Below are positions 42,860 through 53,850 of a stretch of DNA of 64,000 nucleotides, piece after piece. Below the pieces are notes generated by a model. That model was not told the origin of the DNA. It did not search any database and was given only the letters and a program-made list of their open reading frames with translations. Positions within the stretch are counted from its first letter, which is position 1. Every line of letters starts with the position of its first letter. The DNA comes from Diploptera punctata (Eukaryota > Arthropoda > Insecta > Blattodea > Blaberidae), in contig JASPKZ010001237.1 in NCBI GenBank assembly GCA_030220185.1, positions 77,501 to 141,500 on the forward strand, read 5' to 3'. A program made the position numbers and the translations under genes.

Positions 42860-43609
42860 GACTATTTAACTCATGCCCCAAATGGGAGTAAATGACCAAT
42901 CACGTTTCAGTGATTTCTGTTTTACAACCAATCAGAGTCGTGTTTCACGAAATATTTATCAGTGTTAAATTTACTATATTAAAGAAAGCTCCTCCTTTTT
43001 AATATTCTGAACAGGTCTGACCATTATTTTGCAGTGACAGAGCCTCCGAGTAATACGGCTACCAGATTGTATATATAGTGCATGAATGTCAACACATGCC
43101 GCATGCGGGCGTTAATATAAAAACATTTGTAGCAATTGATTATACCACCAAAAAAAGAAACCACTGTTTGCACTTTCTTAAATGTATTTTTTCCCAGGTA
43201 ATAACCCAGAAAAATATATTTGTCATATTTACATCATACGACATCAGAAATGAATTAATATACAGTTTGATGTGTTTCATTTTTTCTCCACTAGAGAGCA
43301 TTCTTACAATATTGCGTTCCTTTGGCAATAAATAGTATGATCTGGTTGCAGTGATAAACAAAAGAAGCAGATGAAGCGTACCTATCGTTTCTCATTTGTT
43401 TTCAAACATCGCCGTTTACATTAAATATATAAATATTTTAAAATAACTATAGTTAAATAATGATTTGTGAGTAAACAGCTTAATTTTATTCGCTAAATAG
43501 TCCTAACAAATGCCACTCTTGATTTCCAAATTCTCTAGATAAATTCACTCCTCACTTCGTGAGTCGTGAATTTATGGATAATTTGGAAATCACTCGTGGC
43601 ATTACTTAT
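42860..43609 (+). mobile_element. HINE-like element, copy g (long hairpin)
   Basis: Starts GACTATTTAACTCATGCCCC and ends with the long hairpin (GATTTCCAAATTCTCTAGAT, CACTCCTCACTTCGTGAGTC, complement) then GTGGCATTACTTAT. The only copy in this orientation. It carries the 73-codon minus frame 43140-43361 shared with copy c. Inserted beside CCAACTTCCAGGCGCCACAA, text resembling the type iii tail of SINE C at 46890. Confidence 0.72.
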
Positions 43610-43725
43610 GATAACTTAACTCCAACTTCCAGGCGCCACAAGTGAATCACAATTCTGCCAATGCCAGGAGGGAATGCCACAAATGCCATGAAACATATAT
43701 TAATTTAACATGATTTAATATTTAT

Positions 43726-43895
43726 TTTTCATCGAATGGAAGATCACAGGATACCCAAACAAATGTTAAGATATCAACCTGCAGGAAGAAGAAGACCAGG
43801 ACGTCCACTCAAAAGACTTCAGGATGGTGTTTCTCTTGAGGCCGAAACAGGTCAACAAATGGCCTAAATTCGTGAATGTACTATGATGATAATAT
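43726..43895 (+). pseudogene. LINE B, short 3' fragment
   Basis: HRMEDHRIPKQMLRYQPAGR, RRPGRPLKRLQDGVSLEAET, stop, then AAATTCGTGAATGTACTATG. Shortest of three LINE B tails and nearly identical to the others. Confidence 0.85.
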
Positions 43896-44048
43896 TTATG
43901 GTACGTGTAATTTATACATAATCTGGCGAATTCCACTTAAAATTTGACATGGCATTTGACAAATGAAATATGTTCATAAAACTCATCCTTTATAATATCT
44001 TCTATAGGACCAGTGTATTTACAATTACAAAACCACGTCGTTTACCAT

Positions 44049-44139
44049 TATTATTATTATTATTATTATTATATTATTATTATTATTATTATTCTGCTTC
44101 ATGAAATTAGGCCTTTTCACCTGTTTTTACATCAAGTGA

Positions 44140-44190
<51 letters not shown>
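44049..44190. repeat. Two (ATT)n microsatellites
   Basis: 44049-44093 and 44142-44190, separated by CTGCTTCATGAAATTAGGCC text. Confidence 0.93.
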
Positions 44191-44192
<2 letters not shown>

Positions 44193-44255
44193 ATAATGAA
44201 TTATGTAACTCAAGTACAATTAGTCAAATTTTAAGATTTTTGTACACTAAAATAA

Positions 44256-44640
44256 TAAAGTACTTAGGAAAATTTTCGGACCAAAGAGAGATAAACAGAC
44301 AGGTGAATGGAGAAGACTTCATAACAATGAGCTACATGGTCTTTATAGGAAGCTAGATATAATAAGAACAGTTATGTCTCGTAGACTGCGATGGGCAGGA
44401 CATGTTGCACGTATGGGGAATGAAAGACTTGCATGGAAGCTTCTTGTAGGAAAGCCAGAGGGAAAACGCCCAGTTGGTAGACCAAGAATGAGGTGGGAGA
44501 ATAACATTAACTATGATCTGAGGGAAGTAGATTATACAGGGAATGATTGGAAAGCATTAGCTAAGGATAGGGATGTATGGAGAGCTTATGTCCGGCAATG
44601 AACTTACGGGTTCGATAGTGCCAGTGAGTAAGTAAGTGAG
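44256..44640 (+). pseudogene. LINE A, 3' end
   Basis: VLRKIFGPKRDKQTGEWRRL (from about 44262), HNELHGLYRKLDI, then 44374-44601: RLRWAGHVARMGNERLAWKL, LVGKPEGKRPVGRPRMRWEN, DWKALAKDRDVWRAYVRQ. A 10-bp loss in CGCGCGGCCATG shifts the end. (TAAG)n tail. Very close to the 51072-51281 copy (both have NERLAW). Confidence 0.85.
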
Positions 44641-45193
44641 TAAAATAATAAAAAATAATTTAATACACTTTATTTTATATAATAATTTAATCGTGAATTA
44701 ATATTTATGGCACATGTAACTTGTATATAATCCGGCGAATTCCAGTTAAACTTTAACATCTATCTGTCTATAATGGTGTAGCCTTCTGTTGAGCCATAGA
44801 CTCTCCTTTGTTAGAAGTTACTGGACCAAGTTAATTTAGTTACATTTTTTCCTATAGATGTCACGAATGGCATGCAATCAACATACCGACTCAATGAGAC
44901 AAAATTTGACATAGCACAAGGAAATTAATATTACTTCCGAGCTTCCTAATGTTCTATATCGACTACTAAAAATATTTTCAAATGCTCTACATCCCAAAAT
45001 ATTGTAGAATATAAAGAAACTCATACGTAACAAAAAAATTTATTTATCTTAATTGAAACTTTTATACCACGCAAAGCGTTAGTTGTTACATCAGTTGCCT
45101 TCATTTTGTATAATTATTGACTAGAGTTTATTAGAACATAGAACTCAAAAGGTGTATTTTGTAACTCCTCCTATATTTGAAGAGAAAAATATA
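44641..45193. other. Unassigned sequence
   Basis: No feature recognised. CGGCGAATTCCAGTTAAACT resembles 43923-43942 (GGCGAATTCCACTTAAAATT); possibly a small repeat. Confidence 0.35.
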
Positions 45194-45266
45194 TGCCTAA
45201 ATCGGATTTGAACCCTATATCTTTGGTTCTTCACACCAATGCTTTAACGATTTAAGCTATTAGGCA
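45194..45266 (-). other. tRNA-Phe(GAA)-like sequence
   Basis: A 73-nt cloverleaf on the minus strand. Acceptor TGCCTAA/TTAGGCA is perfect, D stem GCTT/AAGC, anticodon stem TTGGT/ACCAA with loop GTGAAGA (U33, anticodon GAA). The T loop TTCAAAT sits on a stem in which only 2 of 5 pairs hold (TAGGG/CCGAT). Length and anticodon fit Phe. The broken T stem suggests a pseudogene or the head of a SINE. Confidence 0.5.
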
Positions 45267-45411
45267 TTACGATTTAAACATAGATTTTTCTTCTATGCTA
45301 ATACGATTCACGTGCGCCAGGTAGCAGTGAACTTTTATTCTTCCTATATAAACTACATTCACAACTATTTGTTGAAATAAAATTTAAAACTTCACAGAGA
45401 TTATTATTTTA

Positions 45412-45417
45412 CTCTCT

Positions 45418-45468
<51 letters not shown>

Positions 45469-45490
45469 TCTCCTCTCTTTCTCTCTCCTG
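45412..45490. repeat. (CT)n microsatellite
   Basis: Nearly pure CT tract of about 75 bp with a few interruptions (TCCTCT). Confidence 0.95.
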
Positions 45491-46212
45491 TGAACACATC
45501 ATGTCATTCTACAGTTACATCAGTTACCGATATAAAACCATACATTTTACATGTAATATTAAAGATATGAACTTAATATTTCTTTTTAAAGAAATTTGAA
45601 TCTATATATTATATACATGTATTGAAGTGAAAAAGTAGTGTCCTGCTATCTGAAGGCTAGAAAAAAATAAATAAAATGCTATTTTACTTTGTTGTAATTG
45701 TTACACCAGTTGCTATGTAATTCACCATCTATATAAAATAAAATAACTTATTTCTGTTATCTAATCTTATAATCTTAATTTAAAATTGTATAGAAAATGA
45801 ACTTTGGAAATTTACACATAAGATACATATATTTTAGAAAAGGTAAGACGACAAACAAACCTAATTATATGATAAGTCGAAACAAATATATCGAAATGCC
45901 TAGGGGTATAGAAAGACCGAGAAGATAAGTTGGGTGAGAAATCTATGGCCAGTAGCTGCCAATATGTGAGTCTATATTTTAATTTGAATATTTAAGAGCA
46001 ATATATTTCACACGAGATGTGTACTTTAGCTGTCATATGCATATTTATAATGTGAATGCTACTATCAGATCAGAGATCCATACAACTGATACCTAAAGCA
46101 TTGCACTGCATCTTCACAAATTAGTACATGCAGTAGCTCTCAATGATATTAGGTCCTTATGATCTTAAATGTTTATACTATTATTGTAATATGGCAACTA
46201 ATTTCAAAACAA
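45491..46212. other. Unassigned sequence
   Basis: No feature recognised. Confidence 0.4.
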
Positions 46213-46980
46213 TAGTCCACCGCTGTGGTCTCGAGGTAGCGTGCTAGCTTGTCACGCAGCGGGCCCAGTTTCGATCCCCGCTCGTGACAAGTTTCCTTGG
46301 GTGAAGTTATTTTCGGGGGTTTTCCTCACCTGTAAGACAAATGTCAGGATACTTTAAGGCCAAAACGGTCCCCGAACATCATCTGGCCATCATTACCATC
46401 AATATCATATTCACCTCATTAGATTAAGCTTAGGTTTAAAGTCAATATTAGTAAAATTCATATCAAATTCCGTTGAGGTGAAGTCATATGGTGAAAGTTA
46501 AAAATTAAATTGTGCCGTCGTCCTCAACTTTGTTACTATATTGTATATAAAATTAACTGGAGCGCTTTCGGAAGTTACCTTCCATCTTCTGCAGGTTGAG
46601 TTTCCGTTGCTTGTTGTCAAAAACAAGTCAGTTGCTGCTACAAACAGTTGGAGTATACATCACCGTACACAACAACTAGTAACGGAAACTCAACCTGCAG
46701 AAGATGGAAGGTAACTTCCGAAAGCGCTCCAGTTAATTAGGCTATATACACAATATATTAACAAAGTTGAGGACGACGGCACCTACCAACAGGTACAATT
46801 TAATTTTTAACTTTCACCATTAGGTTTAAAGGCCTCTCCTGGCGCATTATTACCCACCGTCATCACCCATCATATCATTGGGGCAGCGTAACCCCGCCTT
46901 CCAGGCGCCCCAACCTCAGAAGTGGGTTACAATACGCCAATGCCAGGAGAGATTACCTGAAATGTCGAATGACAAATAGG
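46213..46980 (+). mobile_element. SINE C, tail type iii, split by a foldback
   Basis: Head GTCCACCGCTGTGGTCTCGA with B-box-like TTTCGATCCCCG. Core TTTTCGGGGGTTTTCCTCAC, CTGTAAGACAAATGTCAGGA, CATCTGGCCATCATTACC. The type iii tail (CATTAGATTAAGCTTAGGTT) is interrupted at 46442 and continues at 46821 with GCCTCTCCTGGCGCATTATT, ATTGGGGCAGCGTAACCCCG and CAATGCCAGGAGAGATTACC. Confidence 0.75.
46488..46820. mobile_element. Foldback element, GTCGTCCTC family, member 3
   Basis: Ends ATGGTGAAAGTTAAAAATTA and its complement. Arms contain GTGCCGTCGTCCTCAACTTT and GAGCGCTTTCGGAAGTTACC, then TTCCATCTTCTGCAGGTTGA. The right arm carries an extra CTACCAACAGGTA. Spacer is about 90 bp. TAGGTTTAAAG stands at 46431-46441 and at 46821-46831, so the inserted unit may include 46442-46487 as well. 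Confidence 0.8.
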
Positions 46981-47094
46981 TGGTATTGAACAAAAAAATA
47001 TATATTAAGGAAACTGCGTACAATAAAGAGAACATAACTTTCTAAAAAAATATGGAACATTTAAGCAATTCAACTTAAGTTATATATGCATTAT

Positions 47095-47842
47095 CATCAT
47101 CCTTCACTGATAAGGACTTTGCCTATTCCGATCTCAAATATGTTCAGTCCAGCGCTTTCTGGTTTCCCTACCGATCTTCGTCTTCCAGGATTATACATCA
47201 GTGCCATCTTTGGTATCCTATCCTCTGTCATTCTTTGCAGATCTTTGCAGATGTTCTATTCAATTGTTCCTGTGTTCTACTTGTTGTAGAAGTGTTGTAC
47301 TTTTAGTTACTCTCTAATATTCTCATTTCTAATATGTTCTTCTCTTGTACAACCTTTCACAGCCCGTAGGAATCTCATTTCCGCTGCCTGAATTTTACTT
47401 CTTTCTTTCTCCTTCAGGACCCAGGCCTCACTTCCATACATCGCCGCTGGTAGTGCCATCGTTGAGTAGAATCTTAGCTCCGTATCCTTTCTTAATTGTT
47501 TCTTAGTGTTCATCTGGTTGTTCCACAAATATGTTGAAATGTTTGCATTTTCTTATTTATATCTTGTTCTTCATCATAAGCCCAAATACTTAAAGTGTGA
47601 AACCTGTTTTAACACAGTATCTTCTATTACCATGTTTGTTCTTACTGGGTACTTTCCACGGAACGCCATTATTTTAGTTTTTAAATTTCAAATTATCACA
47701 TTAAATTTCTTACATATATTATTTGACACACTGCTTTTTGTAGCCTGTCTTCTCTGTCAAAAATTAATACTATATAATCTGCAAAACATAATGCATTCAA
47801 TATGCATTAGTATGATATAAATAACCGTTAAACCCCACAGCG
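47095..47842 (-). pseudogene. LINE G, C-terminal half
   Basis: 73-codon minus frame 47307-47528: MWNNQMNTKKQLRKDTELRF, YSTMALPAAMYGSEAWVLKE, AAEMRFLRAVKGCTREEHIR. A diverged C-terminus follows (GRRRSVGKPES-like region near 47160-47190). The upstream part to about 47842 has degraded RT words. Similar in type to the + strand pieces at 56490 and 57845. Confidence 0.65.
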
Positions 47843-48715
47843 GACCTCTTCATACATCCTTATCCTGAGATAAAGTTTTCCAATCATCTCCTGTATAATT
47901 AGTAAAGTAAAAGTGAAGTAGTCCCGCTACAGGCCTCAGGAGGCCCTTGGGGTAGTAGGAGGTTAAGGCTCCCACTTTTTCTAGACAATCGGCACTTGAT
48001 GTCCGCCGGGTTGTCAGCCCTGCGTGACGGCCGCCTTTACCCCCAGAACAAACGTCTGGTACTCACTTCCGTTAGAGGCTGAGTCGACCCTAGGGCCAGG
48101 TTTGGGTCAGTTTAAAAATCCTGACCCCACCGGAACTTGAACCCTCGACCCTGTATAATTAACTTCCTACAAATAATGGTTAATGTTATTTCTCCACCTC
48201 CTTTTTGGCCTGCCTGCTGGGCGCTTTCCCTCTGGTTTTCCTGCAAGGAGTTTCGATGTCCGGTTCCATTTCCCTTTCGTGCAACATGTCCTGTCCATCG
48301 CAGTGATCGAGAGTTAACACATCTTATTACATCTGGTTTCCCATGAAGAGCATGTAGCTCACTGTTAAGTAGTCATCTCCATTCGCCTGTCTGTGTTCAT
48401 TTCACTTTCGTTCAAAAATTTTCCTATAAACTTTTTTTAATACTCGTAAATTTGTCTCCTCCCTTACAGTTAGATTCATTGTTTCGTACCCATATAATAT
48501 AATTGGAATAACAGTTTTATGTTTTCAGTTTGATGTTTTTGTGATAATTTGGGACGAATATAATTCCTGTAATGCATAATATTATGCATTTCCGGAATTG
48601 AGCCTATGTAAAATTTCTTTCTGCACTTCATTGTTATTCGTAATTCTTTTTGTTAGATATTTGAATTCAACCACTTCTTCAAAGATTTACCTCAATTTTC
48701 ATTAACGTTGCAATG
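47843..48715 (-). pseudogene. LINE A, diverged, split by SINE B
   Basis: Family blocks on the minus strand: TTTGAATTCAACCACTTC (EVVEF) near 48660, TTTATGTTTTCAG, GTACGAAACAATG, GGAAAATTTTTGAACG, ATCGCAGTGATCG, GAGGGAAAGCGCCCAGCAGG, TCAGGATAAGGATG. Interrupted at 47900/48150 by SINE B. Heavily mutated, no open frame. Confidence 0.75.
47901..48149 (-). mobile_element. SINE B nested in LINE A, with TSD
   Basis: Complement begins within the head (GGGTCGAGGGTTCAAGTTCC, B box mutated), then GGTGGGGTCAGGATTTTTAA and the full body to CCTGTAGCGGGACTACTTCA. CCTGTATAATT is repeated at 47890-47900 and 48150-48160, an 11-bp TSD. About 30 bp of the tRNA head is missing although the TSD is intact, so it inserted in truncated form. 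Confidence 0.88.
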
Positions 48716-48827
48716 CAAAACATAAATTAGGGCCTAATACTTATGTTGAAAAAGTAAAATTGTATTTTTTTAGAAAAGACAGAATTAAATGTGAATGTTT
48801 GATAAATAAATAAATGATATGTTTATC

Positions 48828-49574
48828 ATAAGTAATGCCACGAGTGATTTCCAAATTATCGATAAATTCACGACTCACAAAGTGAGGAATGAATTTATCT
48901 AGAGAATTTGGAAATCAAGAGTGGCATTTGTTAGGACTATTTAACGAATAAAATTAAGCTGTTTACTTACAAATCATTATTTAAATTAGTTAATTTACAA
49001 TATTTATATATTTAATGTAATCGGCGATGTTTGAAAACAAATGAGAAACGATTGGTACGCTTAATTTGCTTATTTTGTTCATCACTGCAACCAGGCCATA
49101 TTATTTATTGACAAAGGATCGCAATATTGTAAGAATGCACTCTAGTGAAAAAAAATGAAACACATCAAACTGTACATTAATTAATTTCTGATGTCCTATG
49201 TAAATATGACAATTATATTTTTCTGGAATGTTATTACCTGGGAAAAAATACATTTAAGAAAGTGCAAATAGTGGTTCCTTTTTTTGGTTGTATAATCAAT
49301 TGTTACAAATGTTTTTATATTAACTCCCGCATGCGCTATGTGTTGATATTCATGCACTATATATACAACCTGGTAGTCGTATTTCTTACAGAGTCAGTCA
49401 CTGCAAAATAATGCTATGACCTATTCAGAATGTTAAAAAGGAGGTGCTTTATTTATTATGATAAACTTCAGTTGGTAAATTCTAGGCTAAACACGACTGT
49501 GATTGGTTGTAAATCAAAAATCATTGAAACGTGATTGGTCATTGACTTCCATTTGGGGCATGAGTTAAATAGTC
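48828..49574 (-). mobile_element. HINE-like element, copy h (long hairpin)
   Basis: Complete unit with long hairpin (CACGACTCACAAAGTGAGGA loop) and subterminal GGACTATTTAACG. Internal blocks TGAAAACAAATGAGAAACG, TTATTTTTCTGGAATG and GATTGGTTGTAAATC, ending GAGTTAAATAGTC at 49574. Directly followed by copy i. Confidence 0.78.
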
Positions 49575-50216
49575 ATAAGTAATGCCACGAGAGATTTCCA
49601 AATTTATCTATAGGATTTGGAAATCAAGAGTGGCATTTGTTAGGACTATTTAACGAATAAAATTAAGCTGTTTACTCACAAATAATTATTTAATACAGTT
49701 ATTTTAAAATATTTATATATTTAATGTAAACTGCGATGTTTCAAAACAAATGAGAAAAGTTTGGTTATGTTTAATTTGTCATCCACTGCAACTTGATCAT
49801 ATTATTTATTGTAAAATAGGATTGAAATATTGTAAGAATGCACCCTAGCGGAAAAAAATTTAAAATCAAATTGTATATTATAACCAACATTATAGGTTAT
49901 TAATTATTTTTTTAGGAAACAACTCAGTAAAATAATTATTTAAAAACACTATTGTTAATCATAAAATTATTATCAACTGTGTAGTTCGAAGGAATATGTT
50001 CATTATTTGCTATATTTAACGTATTTGTTGGAGAGTCAGTCATGCAAAATAATACTCTGACCTGTTCAGAATATTAAAAAGGAGGAGCTTTCTTTATTTT
50101 GGTAATCAAAATTCGATAATTATCGACTTGAAACACGAGTGTTATTGGTTGTAAAACAAAATTCATTGAAACGTTAATGGACATTGACTGCCATTTGGGG
50201 CATGAGTTAAACAGTC
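49575..50216 (-). mobile_element. HINE-like element, copy i (short hairpin), tandem with h
   Basis: Begins ATAAGTAATGCCACGAGAGA with no base between it and copy h. Short hairpin CCAAATTTATCTATAGGATTTGG-type (22-23 bp). Ends GAGTTAAACAGTC at 50216. The middle differs from h and resembles f, so this is not a simple recent duplication. Confidence 0.78.
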
Positions 50217-50626
50217 ACTATAATTGTAAAGTGAAATTTAAAGTTATGAATGGAAGAACAAAGAATATACACTAACTTAATTTGTGGAATGTTCAGAGAA
50301 CTGCGGAATGTAGGACGAGTTCATTTAGTTTTTTGAGCATCTGCCGAAACTTTCTGGCGTTGATAACACTTCGCTGCTTGTTGTTGTCAAGTGTTCTCGC
50401 CGTTTGATTCAACTTACCGGTCTGATTCACATGGACGATTGTGGCGATGTCCACTCTCCGCATCGGGGTGACAACTCCATGCCATCTGTTCATGTCTCAT
50501 CATTATGTAATCGTACAAAAAGAGAAATTCTGAAAATATGACAACTTAAAATTCAAAGTGAAAGCATCGTCAGTAAACATGTCTTAGTGTAATTATTTCC
50601 ATAATATAGCAATTATCATTATATAA
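50217..50626. other. Unassigned sequence
   Basis: A 66-codon minus frame 50293-50493 (MNRWHGVVTPMRRVDIATIV...) looks protein-like but matches nothing I can name. Confidence 0.35.
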
Positions 50627-51300
50627 TAGAAATGGACAGCTAATGACAAATGATGGAAATTTTGAGGAAGTGGCTGAATTCAAATACCTAGGAACAATAA
50701 TCACAAATAGGAATGACATGCACAAAAGAAATTAAACATAGGCTCAATTCTGCAAATGCGTGCTATTATGCATCGCAGAGACTCTTGATATCCCAACTCC
50801 TTTCAAAAAAACGTAAACTGAAAATATATAAAACTAATATCTACCAGTATACATATGGTTGCGAAACATGGACCTCTTACTTAAGGGAGGAAAGGAGATT
50901 AAAAGTATTTGAGAATAAAGTACTTAGGAAATTTTTGGACCAAAGAGAGATGGACAGACAGGTGAATGGAGAAGACTACATAACAATGAACTACATGGTC
51001 TTTATAGGAAGCCAGATATAATAAGAACAGTTAAGTCTCGTAGACTGCGATGGGCAGGACATGTTGCACGTATGGGGAATGAAAGACTAGCATGGAAGCT
51101 TCTTGTAGGAAAGCCAGAGGGAAAACGCCCAGTTGGTAGAACAAGAATGAGGTGGGAGAATAACATTAACTATGATTTGAAGGAAGTAGATTATACAGGG
51201 AATGATTGGAAAGCATTAGCTCAGGATAAGGATGTATGGAGAGTTTATGTCCGTGCGGCCATGAACCTACGGGTTCGATAGTGCCAGTGAGTAAGTAAGT
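50627..51300 (+). pseudogene. LINE A, 3' half
   Basis: GNFEEVAEFKYLGTIITNRN near 50655-50715, then HRLNSANACYYASQRLLISQ, LLSKKRKLKIYKT, YGCETWTSYLREERRLKVFE and frameshifts. The clean frame 51072-51281 follows (GNERLAWKLLVGKPEGKRPV, GRTRMRW, AAMNLRVR, stop), then GTTCGATAGTGCCAGTGAG and (TAAG)n. Starts just downstream of the YADD box. Confidence 0.85.
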
Positions 51301-51449
51301 ATTATAGCAATTATTGAAATATTGAAGAATTAGTTAATATGTAATATTACATATTCTAATAATTTAATTATCGTTTATAAGATTCGAGGTTAAGGATATA
51401 TCACTAATATTAATAAAATGAATAGCAACTGTAGAGATGAATGATCTTA

Positions 51450-51603
51450 AAGTAAAATATTATAATCAATAAATTCCTTCGCAGGTGCCGTCTTTCTCAA
51501 CTAGGTTATTTTTTTAAAAACTGTAGGTCTACAGTTAAAAAATAATCTAATTGAGGACGACGGCACCTGCCAAGGTATTTATTGTTTTTTTATAGTTTAC
51601 TTT
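51450..51603. mobile_element. Foldback element, GTCGTCCTC family, member 4
   Basis: 154-bp palindrome: AAAGTAAAATATTATAATCA, then CAGGTGCCGTCTTTCTCAAC, TAGGTTATTTTTT, centre CTGTAGGTCTACAG, complement, ending ATAGTTTACTTT. Ends AAAGTAAA/TTTACTTT are shared with member 5 at 63744. Confidence 0.82.
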
Positions 51604-51775
51604 AAGAATACATTAGGTTATTGAGTCCAAATATTAAGCGTTAAAAATCTAAGGAAAAACAGAAAAGTCGCTTAAAATATGCATTTCAGGCAGTAGAAGA
51701 CATTTGTATTTTTAAACAGGAATATTATTTACAAATATAAATCACATGCATATTAGGCTCATCTTTTAATTTCGT

Positions 51776-52330
51776 TTATATGTCTCGGTGGATGCGGTTG
51801 CCCAGACTGGGATCTCAAGTTTCAATTCTGGCAGTTCCAAAGGGGCATTAGTGATAGGCCACACCGAGATTTTTTTTGCTTGTTTTTCCCTAGGTTCTCC
51901 CGTTTCCCGAATTTCATCCCACCATCCTCTCATTCATTTCATATCACCTTTCACCACGTCTCATGTCAATAAAAAGTAGTGTGGTTTAGCAAACAACATG
52001 TATTTGTAATGTGTGGTTGTGGTGATCTAATGGGGCACAATAATGTACTTCCTCATGAATCCGGGCCTGGGTGTCAGCTTAGGGCAGAATAGGACCAAAA
52101 GGAAAGTTGTAAGTCCCTCTTGCAGGCTTTGGGTCCAGACCAAATAAATAGCGGTATGAGCTATGTGTGAATGTTTGATGTGAGTCGAACCAGGAACACC
52201 ATAACTGACTACATATCACCGTAGAGTAAATTTCATCTCATCAATTCAATAAAGTAATGAAGGGTAATGCAATAAACATAAAGAACAAGGTTGCTGTGTT
52301 AAGGTCTTAAAAACCCGAACCCATCTGTAA
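51776..52330 (+). mobile_element. SINE F, long tRNA-headed element
   Basis: Head CTCGGTGGATGCGGTTGCCC and B-box-like AGTTTCAATTCTGG, then GCAGTTCCAAAGGGGCATTA and ACACCGAGATTTTTTTTGC. CGAATTTCATCCCACCATCC, CCGGGCCTGGGTGTCAGC, GAAAGTTGTAAGTCCCTC and ATATCACCGTAGAGTAAATT come next. It ends near TTGCTGTGTTAAGGTC. Same order as 55836-56345. At about 530 bp it is long for a SINE. Confidence 0.7.
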
Positions 52331-52559
52331 TAATCTAATCTAAACGACTTATAATATAAACGTGCAACATAATTTTTCTGGAACTTATAAAAATGTTACG
52401 CATAGGCCTATATATCAATTAACTCTAAAATAATTATCCAAATTTTGTAAATGTTTACTTTTTAGAAACGTTATTCTCAATGATCCGATATTTCGCGTCT
52501 GCGTCTATACGTCAGATTAAAATGTTCGATTCTGGTAAAATCGTGAATTATTTGGGTTG

Positions 52560-53396
52560 AGCTGTTAGTTTATGCTAATTATGTAGTACTATTGGGCGAT
52601 AGCGAGGAGATATTAAAGGACAACACGCACACACTACTGAGTAACACTAACAAATTGGGACTGGAAGTAAATATCAATAAAACCAAATGTATGGTTATAC
52701 ATACAAATACATCATATAATGGGAACGGTCAGCTAATGACAAATGAGGGAAATTTTGTGGAAGTGGCTGAATTCAAATACCTAGGAACAATAATCACCAA
52801 CAGGAATGAGATGCACAAAGAAATTAAACATAGCCCTGAATTCTGGAAATGCGTGCTATTATGCATTACAGAGACTTTGGACATCCCAACTCCTTTCAAA
52901 AAACGTTCAACTGAAAATACATAAAACTATTATTCAACCAATTATATTATATGGATGCGAAACATGGACTCTTACTTTAAGGGAGGAAAGGAGATTACGA
53001 GTATTTGAGAATAAAGTTCTTAGGAAAATTGTTTGGACCAAAGAGAGATGAACAGACAGGTGAATGGAAAAGACTGCATAACAGTGAATTAGATGGTCTT
53101 TATAGGAAGCCAGATATAATGAGAACAGTTAAGCTTAGTAGACTGCGATGGACAGGACATGTGGCACGAATGGGGAATGAAAGAAAGACGTGCATGGAAA
53201 CTTCTTGTAGGAAAACCAGAGGGAAAACGCCCAGTTTGTAGACCAAGAATGAGGTGGAGAATAACATTAGCTATGATTTGAGGGAAGTAGATTATACAGG
53301 GATGATCGGAAAACATTGGCTCAGGATAGGGATGTATGGAGAGCTTATGTCCGCGCGGCCATGGGCCTACGGGTTCGATAGTACCCGTGTTAGTTA
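52560..53396 (+). pseudogene. LINE A, 3' half, YADD mutated
   Basis: LLVYANYVVLLGDSEEILKD (YADD has become YANY), NTHTLLSNTNKLGLEVNINK, YNGNGQLMTNEGNFVEVAEF, KYLGTIITNRNEMHKEIKH (frame 52592-52924). Frame 52806-53051 continues YALQRLWTSQLLSKN and YGCETWTLTLREERRLRVFE; 53005-53241 covers GLYRKPDIM. The end GTTCGATAGTACCCGTG is altered and the TAAG tail is lost. Confidence 0.85.
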
Positions 53397-53397
53397 A

Positions 53398-53399
53398 TA

Positions 53400-53434
<35 letters not shown>
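53398..53434. repeat. (TA)n microsatellite
   Basis: About 18 units, one interruption, replacing the LINE A tail. Confidence 0.93.
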
Positions 53435-53436
<2 letters not shown>

Positions 53437-53754
53437 AATGGCTGGTATTGTAGCCATAAGCTCATCAACCTACAAAGAGAATAACATAATAACAAACAGT
53501 AAACAGTTAACTTAATGTCAATTATGGTGTAAATTTGACATCTTCCTCCTAACCTCCCAGTAGAGTTCTACTTTTGTGTGTGACTGCAGGCCGGGGCATG
53601 TTGCATCCTAAAGTAAGATTTTATATTGCCTGAATTATTAAAATTAAAATTTAATAAATAATTTTGTATTTTTAATGTTTTATACCTAAATATAACTTTA
53701 AGTATTTTTAAAATATTTCTAACTACAAGGCGTTTCTTCAGATTAAAAGTGGTA

Positions 53755-53850
53755 AAACTGATCGGCACGCAGGGTTGACAACCCTGGCAAAATTTGGTTC
53801 CGATTGTCAGCAAAGGTGGAATTCTTACCATTCTACTACTACAACACCTG
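53755..53850 (+). mobile_element. SINE B, short internal fragment
   Basis: CGGCACGCAGGGTTGACAAC, CCGATTGTCAGCAAAGGTGG, TTCTACTACTACAACACCTG match the SINE B body with about 25% change. Head missing. Confidence 0.5.

Noticed and set aside
42860..43609. Canonical Helitron ends (TC...CTRR with A/T target)
   Set aside because: The ends do not fit TC/CTRR; the Helentron-type plan fits better, so only that is proposed.
46431..46831. TAGGTTTAAAG direct repeats as a definite TSD of the foldback
   Set aside because: 46 bp lies between the left repeat and the left arm, so the duplication cannot be assigned to the palindrome with confidence.
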